64,000 nt of DNA, from assembly GCF_001021975.1 (NCBI RefSeq), contig NZ_CP009928.1, forward strand, positions 3,848,001 to 3,912,000. Direction: 5' to 3'. Source of the DNA: Chryseobacterium gallinarum. Lineage in GTDB: Bacteria; Bacteroidota; Bacteroidia; Flavobacteriales; Weeksellaceae. The notes under the pieces are model-generated. The model had not been told where the DNA came from. It was given only the letters and a program-made list of their open reading frames with translations, and made no database searches. The translations under genes were made by a program, and so were the position numbers. The stretch's first letter is position 1; every line of letters begins with the position of its first letter. Below, piece after piece: positions 52,961-62,362 of this stretch.

Positions 52961-54166
52961 TTAGTCTTCCACATATTTATTTCTCGCTGCTTTCATGCCA
53001 AAGTAAAGCATAAACAGTACAGCAATACTCAGAAAATAGAATGACATATTCCATGAGCTATCCCAATCGTGAAGCTTTCCAAAAACAGGCGGGCCAAAGG
53101 CTGCTATCAGATATCCTACTGATTGAGCCATACCGGATATTTTTACAGCATTGATACTGCTCTTCGTTCTTGCAGAAAAGAACAGGATTGATAAACTGAA
53201 GGATAAACCATTGGAAATACCGATGATGACAGCATTTACATAAATCCATTGGGATTTAAACCCTGCAAACATCATGGTACTTCCAAACATTAATGCACAG
53301 ATAAACAAAATCAGTATTCGCTGGTCCTTCATTTTGCTGGCAATAATCGGACTGCAAAATGTGACCGGAATCATCGTAATCTGGATCACGAATAAAACCC
53401 ATCCGGTACTTTCCTCCTGCATATTATAATTCGTAAGAAATGAAGGAAGCCAGGCTACCATACAATAATAAAATAAAGATTGCAGTCCCATGAAAATGCT
53501 GATATTCCATGCCTGTGGAGATCTGAAAATATTGAAACCGGAAGTGCTTAGTGCTGTGCCGGAATTTACAGGATTCTTTTTATTAATGATAAGTTCCAGG
53601 AGTAAAACCAAAAAGCCCAGTCCTGCAATGATAAGCCATATTCCTAAAGAACCACGCCATCCGAATCCTGTCCATTCACCGATTTTTACACTGAATCCTG
53701 AAGCCAGAGCTGCAGTAAGGTTCATTGAAACTGCAAAAATGCCTGTCATTAAACCGATTTGCTTCGGAAAGTTATTCTTAACATAACCCGGAGTCACCAC
53801 ATTTCCTATACAAATTCCCAATCCAATCAGTATGGATCCTGAGAACAAAGCCCAAAGCGAGCCTGTAATACGGAGAAACAACCCAACGCCTAAAATAATT
53901 AATGAATATACCAGTAGTCTGCTGATGCCCAATGTATTGGAAAATCTACTGACCAGCACTGAACAGGCAGCAAACATAAAAAGTGGAATAGATGTCAGAA
54001 GGCTGACCTGAAAGTTATCAAGCTTCAGGGCTTCCCTTATCTCCCCAAGTACAGGTGCAACAGCAACAATAGGGGACCTGAGATTACTCGAAACCAGGAT
54101 AACCACCAATATATTGATCACTAATAAAACATAAGAAGCATTCTTTTTTATTCCATTCTTCATCAT
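52961..54166 (-). CDS. CynX/NimT-type MFS transporter
   Basis: A 401-residue, 12-helix major facilitator of the CynX/YycB group (cyanate/nitroimidazole transport-like). Features: VVILVSSNLRSPIVAVAPVLGEIREAL in helix 1, SSLLTSIPLFMFA-type helix 2, GIGICIGNVVTPGYVKNNFPKQIGLMTG and the second-half MAQSVGYLIAAFGPPVFGKLHD. The ATG at 54166 is used; a longer frame would run into the divergent AraC gene. The AraC regulator at 54237 probably controls it. Substrate unknown. Confidence 0.9.
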   Translation of the reverse strand: MMKNGIKKNASYVLLVINILVVILVSSNLRSPIVAVAPVLGEIREALKLDNFQVSLLTSIPLFMFAACSVLVSRFSNTLGISRLLVYSLIILGVGLFLRITGSLWALFSGSILIGLGICIGNVVTPGYVKNNFPKQIGLMTGIFAVSMNLTAALASGFSVKIGEWTGFGWRGSLGIWLIIAGLGFLVLLLELIINKKNPVNSGTALSTSGFNIFRSPQAWNISIFMGLQSLFYYCMVAWLPSFLTNYNMQEESTGWVLFVIQITMIPVTFCSPIIASKMKDQRILILFICALMFGSTMMFAGFKSQWIYVNAVIIGISNGLSFSLSILFFSARTKSSINAVKISGMAQSVGYLIAAFGPPVFGKLHDWDSSWNMSFYFLSIAVLFMLYFGMKAARNKYVED

Positions 54167-54181
54167 AATAAAACTTTTGTG

Positions 54182-54213
54182 CAAAATTAGCATAGGAATT
54201 TTGTTTAATTTTG
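54182..54213. promoter_or_regulatory. Back-to-back divergent promoters, MFS / AraC
   Basis: A minus-strand TAATTTTG (54182-54189) and a plus-strand TAATTTTG (54206-54213) are separated by exactly 16 bp, as at the other AraC locus (21154-21185). On the AraC-coding strand both loci share the string TTAAWTTTGCCAAAA around the AraC -7 box. Confidence 0.6.
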
Positions 54214-54236
54214 CCAAAATTTTAACCTGAAACGAC

Positions 54237-55019
54237 ATGGAGCCCCATAATACTATTGATATAGATAAGCTCAACAAACCTTATTTTGTCTGGTTTGAAG
54301 AAAACTGGACTCATGATGATGTTCTTCATCAGCATAATAAAGGACAACTCGTATACGTAGAAAGTGGTTTTCAATATATCACCATTGAAGAAAGGATTTA
54401 TCTTTTACCTCAGAACCATGCCGTCTGGATTCCTCCCAATACCATCCACAAAACCAATTCACATTCTGAAAGGATAAAACTCATGATCATGTTTGCAGAG
54501 GTGGATCAAAAAAAATCATTTTATCGCGAGGTCAATGTATTTTCCGTTCCTCCTGTATTAAGAGAAATGATAAAATATGCGGAGAAATGGTCTAAACTGT
54601 TGGACACGAGAACTGATGAAACTTTATTTTTACAGGCACTTTTTAATGAGCTTCCTCATTTTGTAGAGCAGTCCCTGAAACTTCATATCTGCCTTCCCAG
54701 AGATAAGCGTTTAGCCAAAGTTATTGAATATCTGCATGATCATTACCGGGAAGAATTTAAAATAAATGAGCTCAGCGATATCGCAATGCTGTCTTCCCGT
54801 ACGTTGGAACGCATTTTTAAAAAAGAAACGGGATTAACTTTAAGTAAGTACCAGCAGATGCTTAAGATCATTAAAAGCCTGGAATTGCTAAGCTCAGACT
54901 ATATGACGATCTCGGAAACAGCTTATGAAGTGGGGTATAAGAGTGTTCAGGCGTATACCAGAAGTTTCCAGACAGTTTTACAATTCCGTCCGTCCGATTT
55001 TATCAAAAATATAAAATGA
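54237..55019 (+). CDS. AraC family transcriptional regulator (cupin-type sensor)
   Basis: A 260-residue regulator with an N-terminal cupin-like domain (DDVLHQHNKGQLVYVESGFQYITIEERIYLLPQNHAVWIPPNTIHKT) and two C-terminal helix-turn-helix motifs (INELSDIAMLSSRTLERIFKKETG; ISETAYEVGYKSVQAYTRSFQ). Divergent from the CynX-like MFS gene by only 70 bp. Paralog of the AraC protein at 20348-21142, with matching domain lengths and shared motifs throughout. Confidence 0.92.
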   Translation: MEPHNTIDIDKLNKPYFVWFEENWTHDDVLHQHNKGQLVYVESGFQYITIEERIYLLPQNHAVWIPPNTIHKTNSHSERIKLMIMFAEVDQKKSFYREVNVFSVPPVLREMIKYAEKWSKLLDTRTDETLFLQALFNELPHFVEQSLKLHICLPRDKRLAKVIEYLHDHYREEFKINELSDIAMLSSRTLERIFKKETGLTLSKYQQMLKIIKSLELLSSDYMTISETAYEVGYKSVQAYTRSFQTVLQFRPSDFIKNIK

Positions 55020-55517
55020 AGAAAATCAAATGTAAAAGTGATTTATTTAAACTTTATATTGAAAATATTCACCTGCACCAGAGAAGTTAAAGTCTGATTA
55101 GTCATATTTAATTCACATTTTTCGTGTTTTTCCACTTCAATAGGGAATAATTATTTATAGAGATATTAAAGATAAAAAGGCCTCCATGTATGGAGACCTT
55201 AAAAAAACACAAATGATGAAAAAAAATTATTTCGATTCACAAATATAAGCAAAAAAAATATTATGCAAAGCATTATATGGGTATTTTTTTTAAATATTAT
55301 TTATTTTAAGTAAAAATAGCTATTCCACAAATGATTTGAGTTTTCTTTAAGATTATGGAATTTAAACTTTTTATAACTACACTCATTTAAACAGAATATG
55401 GTTTAAATTTTCAAATTATTACTAATTACATTCCTGTGCTGCTCAGCCATTCTTATTATGACCCTACTCATAAATAATCATCTTTGATTTTCGCTACCTT
55501 GCTTTAAAGAATATGCT
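55020..55517. other. 498-bp AT-rich intergenic region
   Basis: No coding frame. It contains a hairpin at 55177-55200 (AAGGCCTCCA/TGGAGACCTT, one mismatch), flanked by A/T runs that would favour termination of leftward rather than rightward transcription. A long very AT-rich tract follows (55230-55420). I see no RNA gene. Confidence 0.6.
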
Positions 55518-56126
55518 ATGAAACCGAAATCAATTAAAGGAGTACCCCGTCAGATATCCGGAGGCTTTCATGATACTGAAAGTGAAAAACAATTTGCCCC
55601 TGAATTGCTTCCCTTAAAGTTTGAAATATTAAAAAGAAGATTTTTTATGATTAATCATTGGCAGAGCTATTGCGGAAGTGCCTTTGCTGCCTTTAAACTA
55701 TATGATTCCAATGCCGGGCCTGTTGATCGTGATCCTCAGAAAGGAGACTTTATAAGAATAGATATTCCCGGACCCGGTGAACCCGAAGCGAGAGGGTATG
55801 ACTGGGTTGAAATTTTAGAGATCTGCTATTACCAGGATTCTTTCTCAGAAACTATTATGATAATCTGTAAACCCAGCAGAGATCCGAAGAATAAAAAAAG
55901 CAGTCATATTGCTCATTTTTACAGTTCCAAAGCCACATCTACCTTTATGATCTCCAAAACTTCTTCTCATTTAAAAACTGCAGTATACGGCCGGAATGAG
56001 TCTCCCAATTTTAAGGCTAAGTTTATTGATGTCATCAGGAATCTTCTTGTGGCAGCAGGCGGAATTATGGGAATTGCCAAAATCCAGTGGAAAGTGCTCA
56101 CAGACGGTTTTTTAGATTTTGAATAA
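55518..56126 (+). CDS. Hypothetical 202-aa protein
   Basis: Not recognised. It is a soluble-looking protein with IKGVPRQISGGFHDTESEKQFAPELLPLKFEILKRRF, then a beta-rich middle (GDFIRIDIPGPGEPEARGYDWVEILEICYY) and a Gly-rich hydrophobic C-terminal stretch (VIRNLLVAAGGIMGIAKIQWKVLTDGF). No signal peptide. It stands alone with a TACCTTGC box (one mismatch to the -7 consensus) shortly upstream. Function unknown. Confidence 0.75.
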   Translation: MKPKSIKGVPRQISGGFHDTESEKQFAPELLPLKFEILKRRFFMINHWQSYCGSAFAAFKLYDSNAGPVDRDPQKGDFIRIDIPGPGEPEARGYDWVEILEICYYQDSFSETIMIICKPSRDPKNKKSSHIAHFYSSKATSTFMISKTSSHLKTAVYGRNESPNFKAKFIDVIRNLLVAAGGIMGIAKIQWKVLTDGFLDFE

Positions 56127-56231
56127 AAAATATTTCTTTTAATCTGCATCAAAAGTAATCATCAGCGAATCTATTCTATAAAAATGTTGAAAAAATTAAT
56201 ATAAGAGCCATTTCAGGAAAAATTTAAGCCT

Positions 56232-56239
56232 TATATTTG
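56232..56239 (+). promoter_or_regulatory. -7 box of the metal-efflux operon
   Basis: TATATTTG ends eight bases before the ATG at 56247, so a transcript from it would have almost no leader. No TTG -33 box is seen at the usual distance. Confidence 0.45.
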
Positions 56240-56246
56240 CAGTACA

Positions 56247-56609
56247 ATGTTAAAATGGTTCTCTATATTATGTTCGATAATGTATGCATTTGCTACCACC
56301 AACACGGCGGAAGTTCTTAAAGTGCCTATGTTTGTAGAACATTTTATGGAATATCACGGAAGTTTTTCAGAATTTGTCATAGAACATTACGATAATCATA
56401 AAAAGGATGCTGATTGGGATACCGATCAAAAACTGCCTTTTATCAATCCACCTATAGTACTCACTGTATATGCCCAGCTTCCTGAAATCAGTTTTGAAAT
56501 AAAAAAACCTAAGGAAGTTACGGTTTCTCAGAAAAACAGTATTTACCAGGAAAAAGACTTTTCCAACCTTTACCTTTCCCGGATTTTCCAGCCACCACGG
56601 TTTTCTTGA
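56247..56609 (+). CDS. Small exported or membrane-anchored protein upstream of the RND pump
   Basis: A 120-residue protein with a hydrophobic N-terminus (WFSILCSIMYAFATT) that looks like a signal peptide. It is followed by a His/Asp/Glu-rich region (VEHFMEYHGSFSEFVIEHYDNHKKDADWDTDQKLPF) and a proline-rich middle. No named domain. It immediately precedes the CzcA-type pump gene on the same strand (145-bp gap). The His/acidic stretch could bind metal and the position suggests an accessory role in metal efflux; both are inference. Confidence 0.65.
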   Translation: MLKWFSILCSIMYAFATTNTAEVLKVPMFVEHFMEYHGSFSEFVIEHYDNHKKDADWDTDQKLPFINPPIVLTVYAQLPEISFEIKKPKEVTVSQKNSIYQEKDFSNLYLSRIFQPPRFS

Positions 56610-56753
56610 TTTAATCTATATTGAAAATCAATGTGTTAAGCTCTTCTTAATGCAAAGAAATCGTATTTTATATCCATTAATCTTTTGTGTATTATAAATG
56701 TAATCATTGTTACTTTTATAAAAACACTTCCGATTATCAATTAATTTTTTTTC

Positions 56754-59700
56754 ATGTTAAATAAAATTATTGAGTTTTCTGTAAAGAATAAACTCATCAT
56801 TGCCTTGTGTACAACAGGTCTCATTCTTTTTGGAGTATATGAGACTACAAAACTTCCTATTGATGCGCAGCCTGACATTACCAATAACCAGGTGCAAATT
56901 ATTACTACAGCCCCTTCTTACGGAGCAGCCGATATAGAACGTCTTGTCACCTTTCCGATTGAGCAGGCTACAAGCAACATCAGCGGAATCACCGAACTCC
57001 GTAGCTTCTCGCGGTTCGGGCTTTCCCTGGTAACGGTAGTTTTTGATGACAATACAGATGTTTACTGGGCCCGTCAACAGGTTCAGGAGCGTTTGCAGCT
57101 TGTTCAGGAGAATATTCCCGAAGGAATCGGAAAGCCCGAACTAGGACCTATTTCCACCGGATTGGGTGAAATCTTCCAATATGTGGTAAGGGCTAAAAAA
57201 GGCTACGAAAATGTCTATGATGAAACAGCGCTGAGAACCATACAGGATTGGGTCGTGAGAAGGCAATTGCTTGGGACCAAAGGAGTAGCAGATGTCAGTA
57301 GTTTCGGAGGGAAGCTGAAACAATATGAAATTGCCATCAACCCTAATCAGCTGCAGGCTTATAATATCAATATCAATGATGTTTTCGCTGCACTGGAAAA
57401 AAATAACCAGAATACCGGCGGAGCCTATATTGAAAAGCAGGAAACGGTTTTGTTCATCCGGAGTGAAGGGCTTTTGGGAAGCACTGAGGACATAGGAAAC
57501 ATTCAGGTTTCCGAAACAAAGGATGGCATCCCCGTTCTTATTAAAGATGTAGCTTCCGTTAAAACAGGGTATGCAACCAGATATGGAGCAATGACTTATA
57601 ACGATACGGGGGAAGTATCCGGAGCTATTGTATTAATGCTTAAAGGTGAGAATGCTAATAAAGTGATTGCCAACATCAAGCAAAGACTGGAAAAAATCCA
57701 GGACTCTTTGCCTGAAGGAGTGGTTATTGAACCTTTCCTTGACCGGGCCAAAATGGTCAACAATACCATAAGTACCGTAAAAACAAACCTGATGGAAGGT
57801 GCTTTAATTGTTGTTTTTATACTGGTGGTATTCCTGGGAAATTTCAGGGCAGGATTATTGGTGGCTTCGGTAATTCCCTTGTCGATGCTTTTTGCCATCA
57901 TTATGATGAATATTTTTGGAGTGGGAGGAAACCTGATGAGTCTTGGAGCACTGGATTTCGGCCTTATTGTAGATGGTGCCGTTATTATTGTGGAAGCGGT
58001 GCTTCACCAGCTTGCTCATAAAAAGCATTTCGGACCGGATAACAGGCTTACCAAAAAAGAAATGGATGGACAGGTGTCTGGTTCTGCAACTAAAATGGTG
58101 AACAGTGCCGTTTTCGGACAAATTATTATCCTGATCGTTTATCTTCCTATTTTTACCCTTCAGGGAATTGAGGGGAAAATGTTCAAGCCCATGGCGCAGA
58201 CTGTTGCATTCGCCCTGATCGGAGCTTTCCTGCTTTCTTTAACGTATATTCCCATGATGAGCTCTTTGGTTCTGAGCAGAAAGAAAAAGGAAAAAGAGAA
58301 TATCTCCGACAAAGTAATGGCAAAAGTAGAAGCAGGCCATCAAAAGCTTCTGATGAAAGCCCTTAAATACAGAAAAACCATTATTTTGAGTGTGCTGGTC
58401 CTTTTTGCAGGAGCAGTGTTTACACTTTCCAGGATGGGAGGAGAGTTTATTCCATCGCTTGAAGAAGGTGACTTTGCTGTCGAAATGAGGATCCTCCAGG
58501 GAAGCAATATCAACGAAACTAAAAAAGTAACGACTCAGGCTGCCAATATCCTTCTAAAGCAGTTTCCCGAGATAGAAAAAGTGGTAACCAAAATCGGAAG
58601 TGCAGAAATTCCTACAGAACCAATGCCAATGGATGCGGGAGATATGATCATTGTCCTGAAACCAAAGAAAGAATGGACCTCTGCAACATCGTTCCCTGAA
58701 TTATCCAAGAAAATGAGTGATGCCTTAAAAGTTATTCCAGGACTGACTACCGGATTCCAGTTTCCGGTACAGATGCGTTTTAATGAGCTGATGACCGGCG
58801 CAAGACAGGATGTGGTATGTAAAATCTATGGAGAAGATCTGGATAGCCTTGCCTCGTATGCCAGGCAGCTTGGGAGCATCATCAATACGGTAAAGGGTGC
58901 TCAGGATCTGTATCTGGAACCGGTAGTTGGAGCACCACAGGTTGTTATTGATTATAACCGTTCAGAACTCTCCCGTTACAATATTTCCGTAGCGGAAATC
59001 AACAGGGTTATCAATATGGCCTTTGCAGGACAAACTGCCGGAGCCCTGTATGAAGGAGAAAAGAAGTTTGATATCGTGGTTCGTATGGATAATGCGTACA
59101 AAAAAGATATTAACAGTATCCGCAATTTATTGGTACCCACTTCTTCCGGAGAACAGATTCCATTATCTCAGCTCGCAAAAGTAGAGCTTAAAAACAGTCC
59201 CAATCAGATTCAGCGGGAAGATACCAAAAGAAGGATTGTTGTAGGCTTTAATGTAAGGGGCAGGGATGTTCAGAGCATTGTAGAGGAACTTCAGCAGAAA
59301 GCAGGTAAAAAGCTGAAACTTTCTCCCGGCTATACCATTTCGTATGGAGGAGCTTTTGAAAATTTAAATGAGGCCAAAGCGAGACTGGGAGTAGCTGTTC
59401 CGATTTCTTTGGTGATGATTTTCCTGCTCTTATTTTTTGCTTTTGGATCTGTGAAACACAGTTTACTTATCTATACGGCAATTCCGTTATCAGCGATTGG
59501 AGGAGTCTATTTCCTTGCGTTAAGGGGAATGCCATTCAGTATCAGTGCAGGAGTAGGATTTATTGCCTTATTCGGTGTTGCCGTACTTAATGGAATTGTT
59601 TTGATATCAGAATTTAACCGGTTGAAACATAATGGCATAACCAATACCGGCAGAATTGTACTGATGGGAACAAGAATCAGGCTCCGTCCGGTTTTAATGA

Positions 59701-61091
59701 CAGCTTTTGTAGCTTCATTAGGTTTTTTACCTATGGCCCTGAGTAACGGAGCGGGTGCTGAAGTTCAGAGACCTTTGGCTACGGTAGTAATCGGAGGACT
59801 GATGCTGGCAACCCTTTTAACCTTATTTGTACTTCCCATCCTTTACGTTGTATTTGAACATATTAATAAAGACAAAATGAAATTCCCTAAAACAACAAAC
59901 TATAAAAAACTATCTGTCTTCCTGTTGCTGATGTCTTTCGGAGGAATGCAGGCCCAGGAAAATATAAGCTATGGACAGGCGCTGGAAAAAGCGTTACAGC
60001 AAAACGGCACCCTTAAAACAACAAAATTGATTTCCGAATATCAGGAAAAATTAAAAGCAAGTTACCTGGATATTCCCCAACTGGAAGTGACTGGAGGATT
60101 CGGCCAGATTCAGGGGGAAGAAACGGATAATTCATTAGCTATTTCCCAAAGGTTCAGTTTTCCAACCGTATATTCAAAGAGAAAACAAATGCTGGATGCG
60201 GAATGGACGGCAAGTGTTATCAATCAAAATCTTACAAAAGCGCAGTTGATAAAAGAAGTAACAGATGTTTTTTACAGAATCCTGGTCCTTCAGGAAAAGA
60301 AACAAGTACTCGGATATATCAGTCAATTATACAATAATTTTGCTGATAAAGCAGGGCTAAGACTTAAAAAAGGAGAAGCCAATATTTTAGAAGAATCAAC
60401 CGCTGAAATTCAGAAAGAACAAATAAAAATACAACTGAACAATCTGGAAAATGACCTGAATATTGCCAGACTGCAGCTCCAGTTACTGCTTCAGTCTGAA
60501 AAAGCTTATCAGCCTGTTTCAGACAAAGCGGTTATGGATATTAATCTTCAGATTTCTGAAGACATGGTAAAGCAACATCCCGAACTTCAATATTTACAAC
60601 AGCAAATTAAAGTAGGGGAAGCCGAAGTTCAGCTCGAAAAAAGCAAATTACTTCCTGAACTTCTTTTAGGGTATACCAATCAGAGTATGAAAAATATTAA
60701 TAATAACCGCTTTAACTCTGTCCAGATTGGAGTGGGGATTCCATTATTTACCAAAGGTCAGCGGGCTTTGGCGAAAGCTGCACAGGCAAAAATAGCGATC
60801 TCGGAAAATGAATATCACCGGAAAGAAATTGAACTTAAAAACCGGTTGAGCCAACAGGTCAGCAATTATGCCAACCAGCAGAAAATCATTGAAAATTATG
60901 AGCAGAAACAACTTCCAAAATCTGAAACGATCTTAAAAACAGCCCAGAAGCAAATGGATGTCGGTGAAATTGATTACCTGAGCTGGGTAATATTGGTAAA
61001 TCAGGCTGTAAAAACCAAAGCTGATTATATCGATCAATTGGAAAAACTGAATCAAATAGGGGCAGAGCTTAATTTTTTACTTTCAAAATAA
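56754..61091 (+). CDS. CzcA/CusA-type heavy-metal RND pump fused to a CzcC/TolC-like outer-membrane protein
   Basis: A 1445-residue fusion. Residues 1-~1040 form the RND pump: helix-1 block LPIDAQPDITNNQVQIITTAP, the heavy-metal proton relay D401/D407/E414 (ALDFGLIVDGAVIIVEAV) and the TM11 region ALFGVAVLNGIVLISEF. Residues ~1042-1445 are a TolC/CzcC-like outer-membrane factor (ISYGQALEKALQQNG, long coiled helices, VQIGVGIPLFTKGQRA). The junction keeps an in-frame ATG (residue 1042) and a complete signal-like sequence (LSVFLLLMSFGGMQAQ), as if two genes had fused by loss of a stop. The adaptor gene follows after 6 bp. Probably exports Cu, Ag, Zn, Co or Cd; the exact metal is not determined. 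Confidence 0.93.
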   Translation: MLNKIIEFSVKNKLIIALCTTGLILFGVYETTKLPIDAQPDITNNQVQIITTAPSYGAADIERLVTFPIEQATSNISGITELRSFSRFGLSLVTVVFDDNTDVYWARQQVQERLQLVQENIPEGIGKPELGPISTGLGEIFQYVVRAKKGYENVYDETALRTIQDWVVRRQLLGTKGVADVSSFGGKLKQYEIAINPNQLQAYNININDVFAALEKNNQNTGGAYIEKQETVLFIRSEGLLGSTEDIGNIQVSETKDGIPVLIKDVASVKTGYATRYGAMTYNDTGEVSGAIVLMLKGENANKVIANIKQRLEKIQDSLPEGVVIEPFLDRAKMVNNTISTVKTNLMEGALIVVFILVVFLGNFRAGLLVASVIPLSMLFAIIMMNIFGVGGNLMSLGALDFGLIVDGAVIIVEAVLHQLAHKKHFGPDNRLTKKEMDGQVSGSATKMVNSAVFGQIIILIVYLPIFTLQGIEGKMFKPMAQTVAFALIGAFLLSLTYIPMMSSLVLSRKKKEKENISDKVMAKVEAGHQKLLMKALKYRKTIILSVLVLFAGAVFTLSRMGGEFIPSLEEGDFAVEMRILQGSNINETKKVTTQAANILLKQFPEIEKVVTKIGSAEIPTEPMPMDAGDMIIVLKPKKEWTSATSFPELSKKMSDALKVIPGLTTGFQFPVQMRFNELMTGARQDVVCKIYGEDLDSLASYARQLGSIINTVKGAQDLYLEPVVGAPQVVIDYNRSELSRYNISVAEINRVINMAFAGQTAGALYEGEKKFDIVVRMDNAYKKDINSIRNLLVPTSSGEQIPLSQLAKVELKNSPNQIQREDTKRRIVVGFNVRGRDVQSIVEELQQKAGKKLKLSPGYTISYGGAFENLNEAKARLGVAVPISLVMIFLLLFFAFGSVKHSLLIYTAIPLSAIGGVYFLALRGMPFSISAGVGFIALFGVAVLNGIVLISEFNRLKHNGITNTGRIVLMGTRIRLRPVLMTAFVASLGFLPMALSNGAGAEVQRPLATVVIGGLMLATLLTLFVLPILYVVFEHINKDKMKFPKTTNYKKLSVFLLLMSFGGMQAQENISYGQALEKALQQNGTLKTTKLISEYQEKLKASYLDIPQLEVTGGFGQIQGEETDNSLAISQRFSFPTVYSKRKQMLDAEWTASVINQNLTKAQLIKEVTDVFYRILVLQEKKQVLGYISQLYNNFADKAGLRLKKGEANILEESTAEIQKEQIKIQLNNLENDLNIARLQLQLLLQSEKAYQPVSDKAVMDINLQISEDMVKQHPELQYLQQQIKVGEAEVQLEKSKLLPELLLGYTNQSMKNINNNRFNSVQIGVGIPLFTKGQRALAKAAQAKIAISENEYHRKEIELKNRLSQQVSNYANQQKIIENYEQKQLPKSETILKTAQKQMDVGEIDYLSWVILVNQAVKTKADYIDQLEKLNQIGAELNFLLSK

Positions 61092-61097
61092 TACAGA

Positions 61098-62249
61098 ATG
61101 CAATTCAGAAAAATATCAATATACAGTCTCGCTGCAACACTTGTTTTATCTTCATGTTCAGGAAAGAAGGAAGAGGAGAAAACAGTATATGAAAATACGA
61201 AATTTACCAAAAACAGTGAAAATACGCTTCATCTGGCAGAAAAACAGGTTCAATCGGTAGGGCTGACTACAACTACCATCCAGAGCAGGAATATGGAAAA
61301 ACTGGTAAGATTGAACGGTAAAGCGGAAATTTCGCCCTCCCATATCAGTTCCATTTCCAGTATTATGGGCGGGCATATCAAGTCGATCAATGTGATCAAC
61401 GGGAGCCACTTCAATAAAGGCCAGGTATTGGCAGTTGTGGAAGATCCACAATTTATACAGCTGCAGCAGGATTATCTTGTCACCAAAGCACAGCTTGAAG
61501 CCGCGAGGCTTAATTACAACCGTCAGAAAGACCTTAATACCAGCAAGGCAAGCAGTGATAAAACGCTGCAGGCCGCCCAGGCTGATTATTCTACCCTGAA
61601 TGCTACTTTAAAAGGACTGGAAGAGAAGCTACGCATTATCGGGATTAATGCAAAAGGATTAACAGCTGGAAATATCAGGAGTAAAATTAATATATATGCT
61701 CCTTTCAGTGGTTTTGTGAGTAAAATTCTAGTTAATAACGGGCAGTACATCAACCCGGCTGATACTTTATTTGAGCTGATCAATCCTACGGGGTTGCTTC
61801 TGGAATTAAAAGTTTTTGAAAATGATGTGAATGATATCAAAACAGGTCAGGAGATTGTAGTTTACAACAACCGGAATCCTGATGTGAAATCCAATGCCAG
61901 GATTGTAAGTGTTGTTCCAAGTATTGAGGCTGGCGGGGCAGCGATTGCTGTGGCTCAACTTTCATCTCCCCATTCAGAATTTATAAAAGGAATGTATGTG
62001 AATGCTGAAGTGAATATCAGCAGCAGATATACACAAGGATTGCCTAACGAAGCCGTAGTCTCTTTTGAAAATAAAAACTATGTTTTTGAAGATCTCGGAA
62101 AATCAGATTATAAGATGGTCCAGGTTACTACCGGGATTTCTGATGATCAGTTTACTGAAATATTAAAACCGGAAATATTAAAAGATAAAAAGATTGTGCA
62201 GAAAGGAGCCTATAGCCTTCTGATGATGCTTAAGAATAAAGCAGAGTAA
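61098..62249 (+). CDS. RND efflux periplasmic adaptor (CzcB/CusB-like)
   Basis: A 383-residue membrane-fusion lipoprotein: lipobox in AATLVLSSCSG (Cys20), a lipoyl-like half (VRLNGKAEISPSHISSISSIMGGHIKSINVINGSHFNKGQVLAVVEDPQF), a ~90-residue helical hairpin, the second lipoyl half (IYAPFSGFVSKILVNNGQYI) and a beta-barrel region ending with GAYSLLMMLKNK. It links the pump to the outer-membrane factor in a tripartite metal exporter. It starts six bases after the pump stop, so it is cotranscribed. Confidence 0.93.
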   Translation: MQFRKISIYSLAATLVLSSCSGKKEEEKTVYENTKFTKNSENTLHLAEKQVQSVGLTTTTIQSRNMEKLVRLNGKAEISPSHISSISSIMGGHIKSINVINGSHFNKGQVLAVVEDPQFIQLQQDYLVTKAQLEAARLNYNRQKDLNTSKASSDKTLQAAQADYSTLNATLKGLEEKLRIIGINAKGLTAGNIRSKINIYAPFSGFVSKILVNNGQYINPADTLFELINPTGLLLELKVFENDVNDIKTGQEIVVYNNRNPDVKSNARIVSVVPSIEAGGAAIAVAQLSSPHSEFIKGMYVNAEVNISSRYTQGLPNEAVVSFENKNYVFEDLGKSDYKMVQVTTGISDDQFTEILKPEILKDKKIVQKGAYSLLMMLKNKAE

Positions 62250-62362
62250 TAATATAGTTTTATTTATAATAACTATAACCGGGATGCCTATTTTGAATCA
62301 GGAATCCTGCGCTATATTGCTTACCTTAGGGCTTCCTTAGTATTTATAATAACAATTCATTT

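Noticed and set aside
55177..55200. Hairpin as intrinsic terminator for the AraC gene
   Set aside because: On the AraC strand it is followed by A residues, not T, so it is not a good terminator in that direction.
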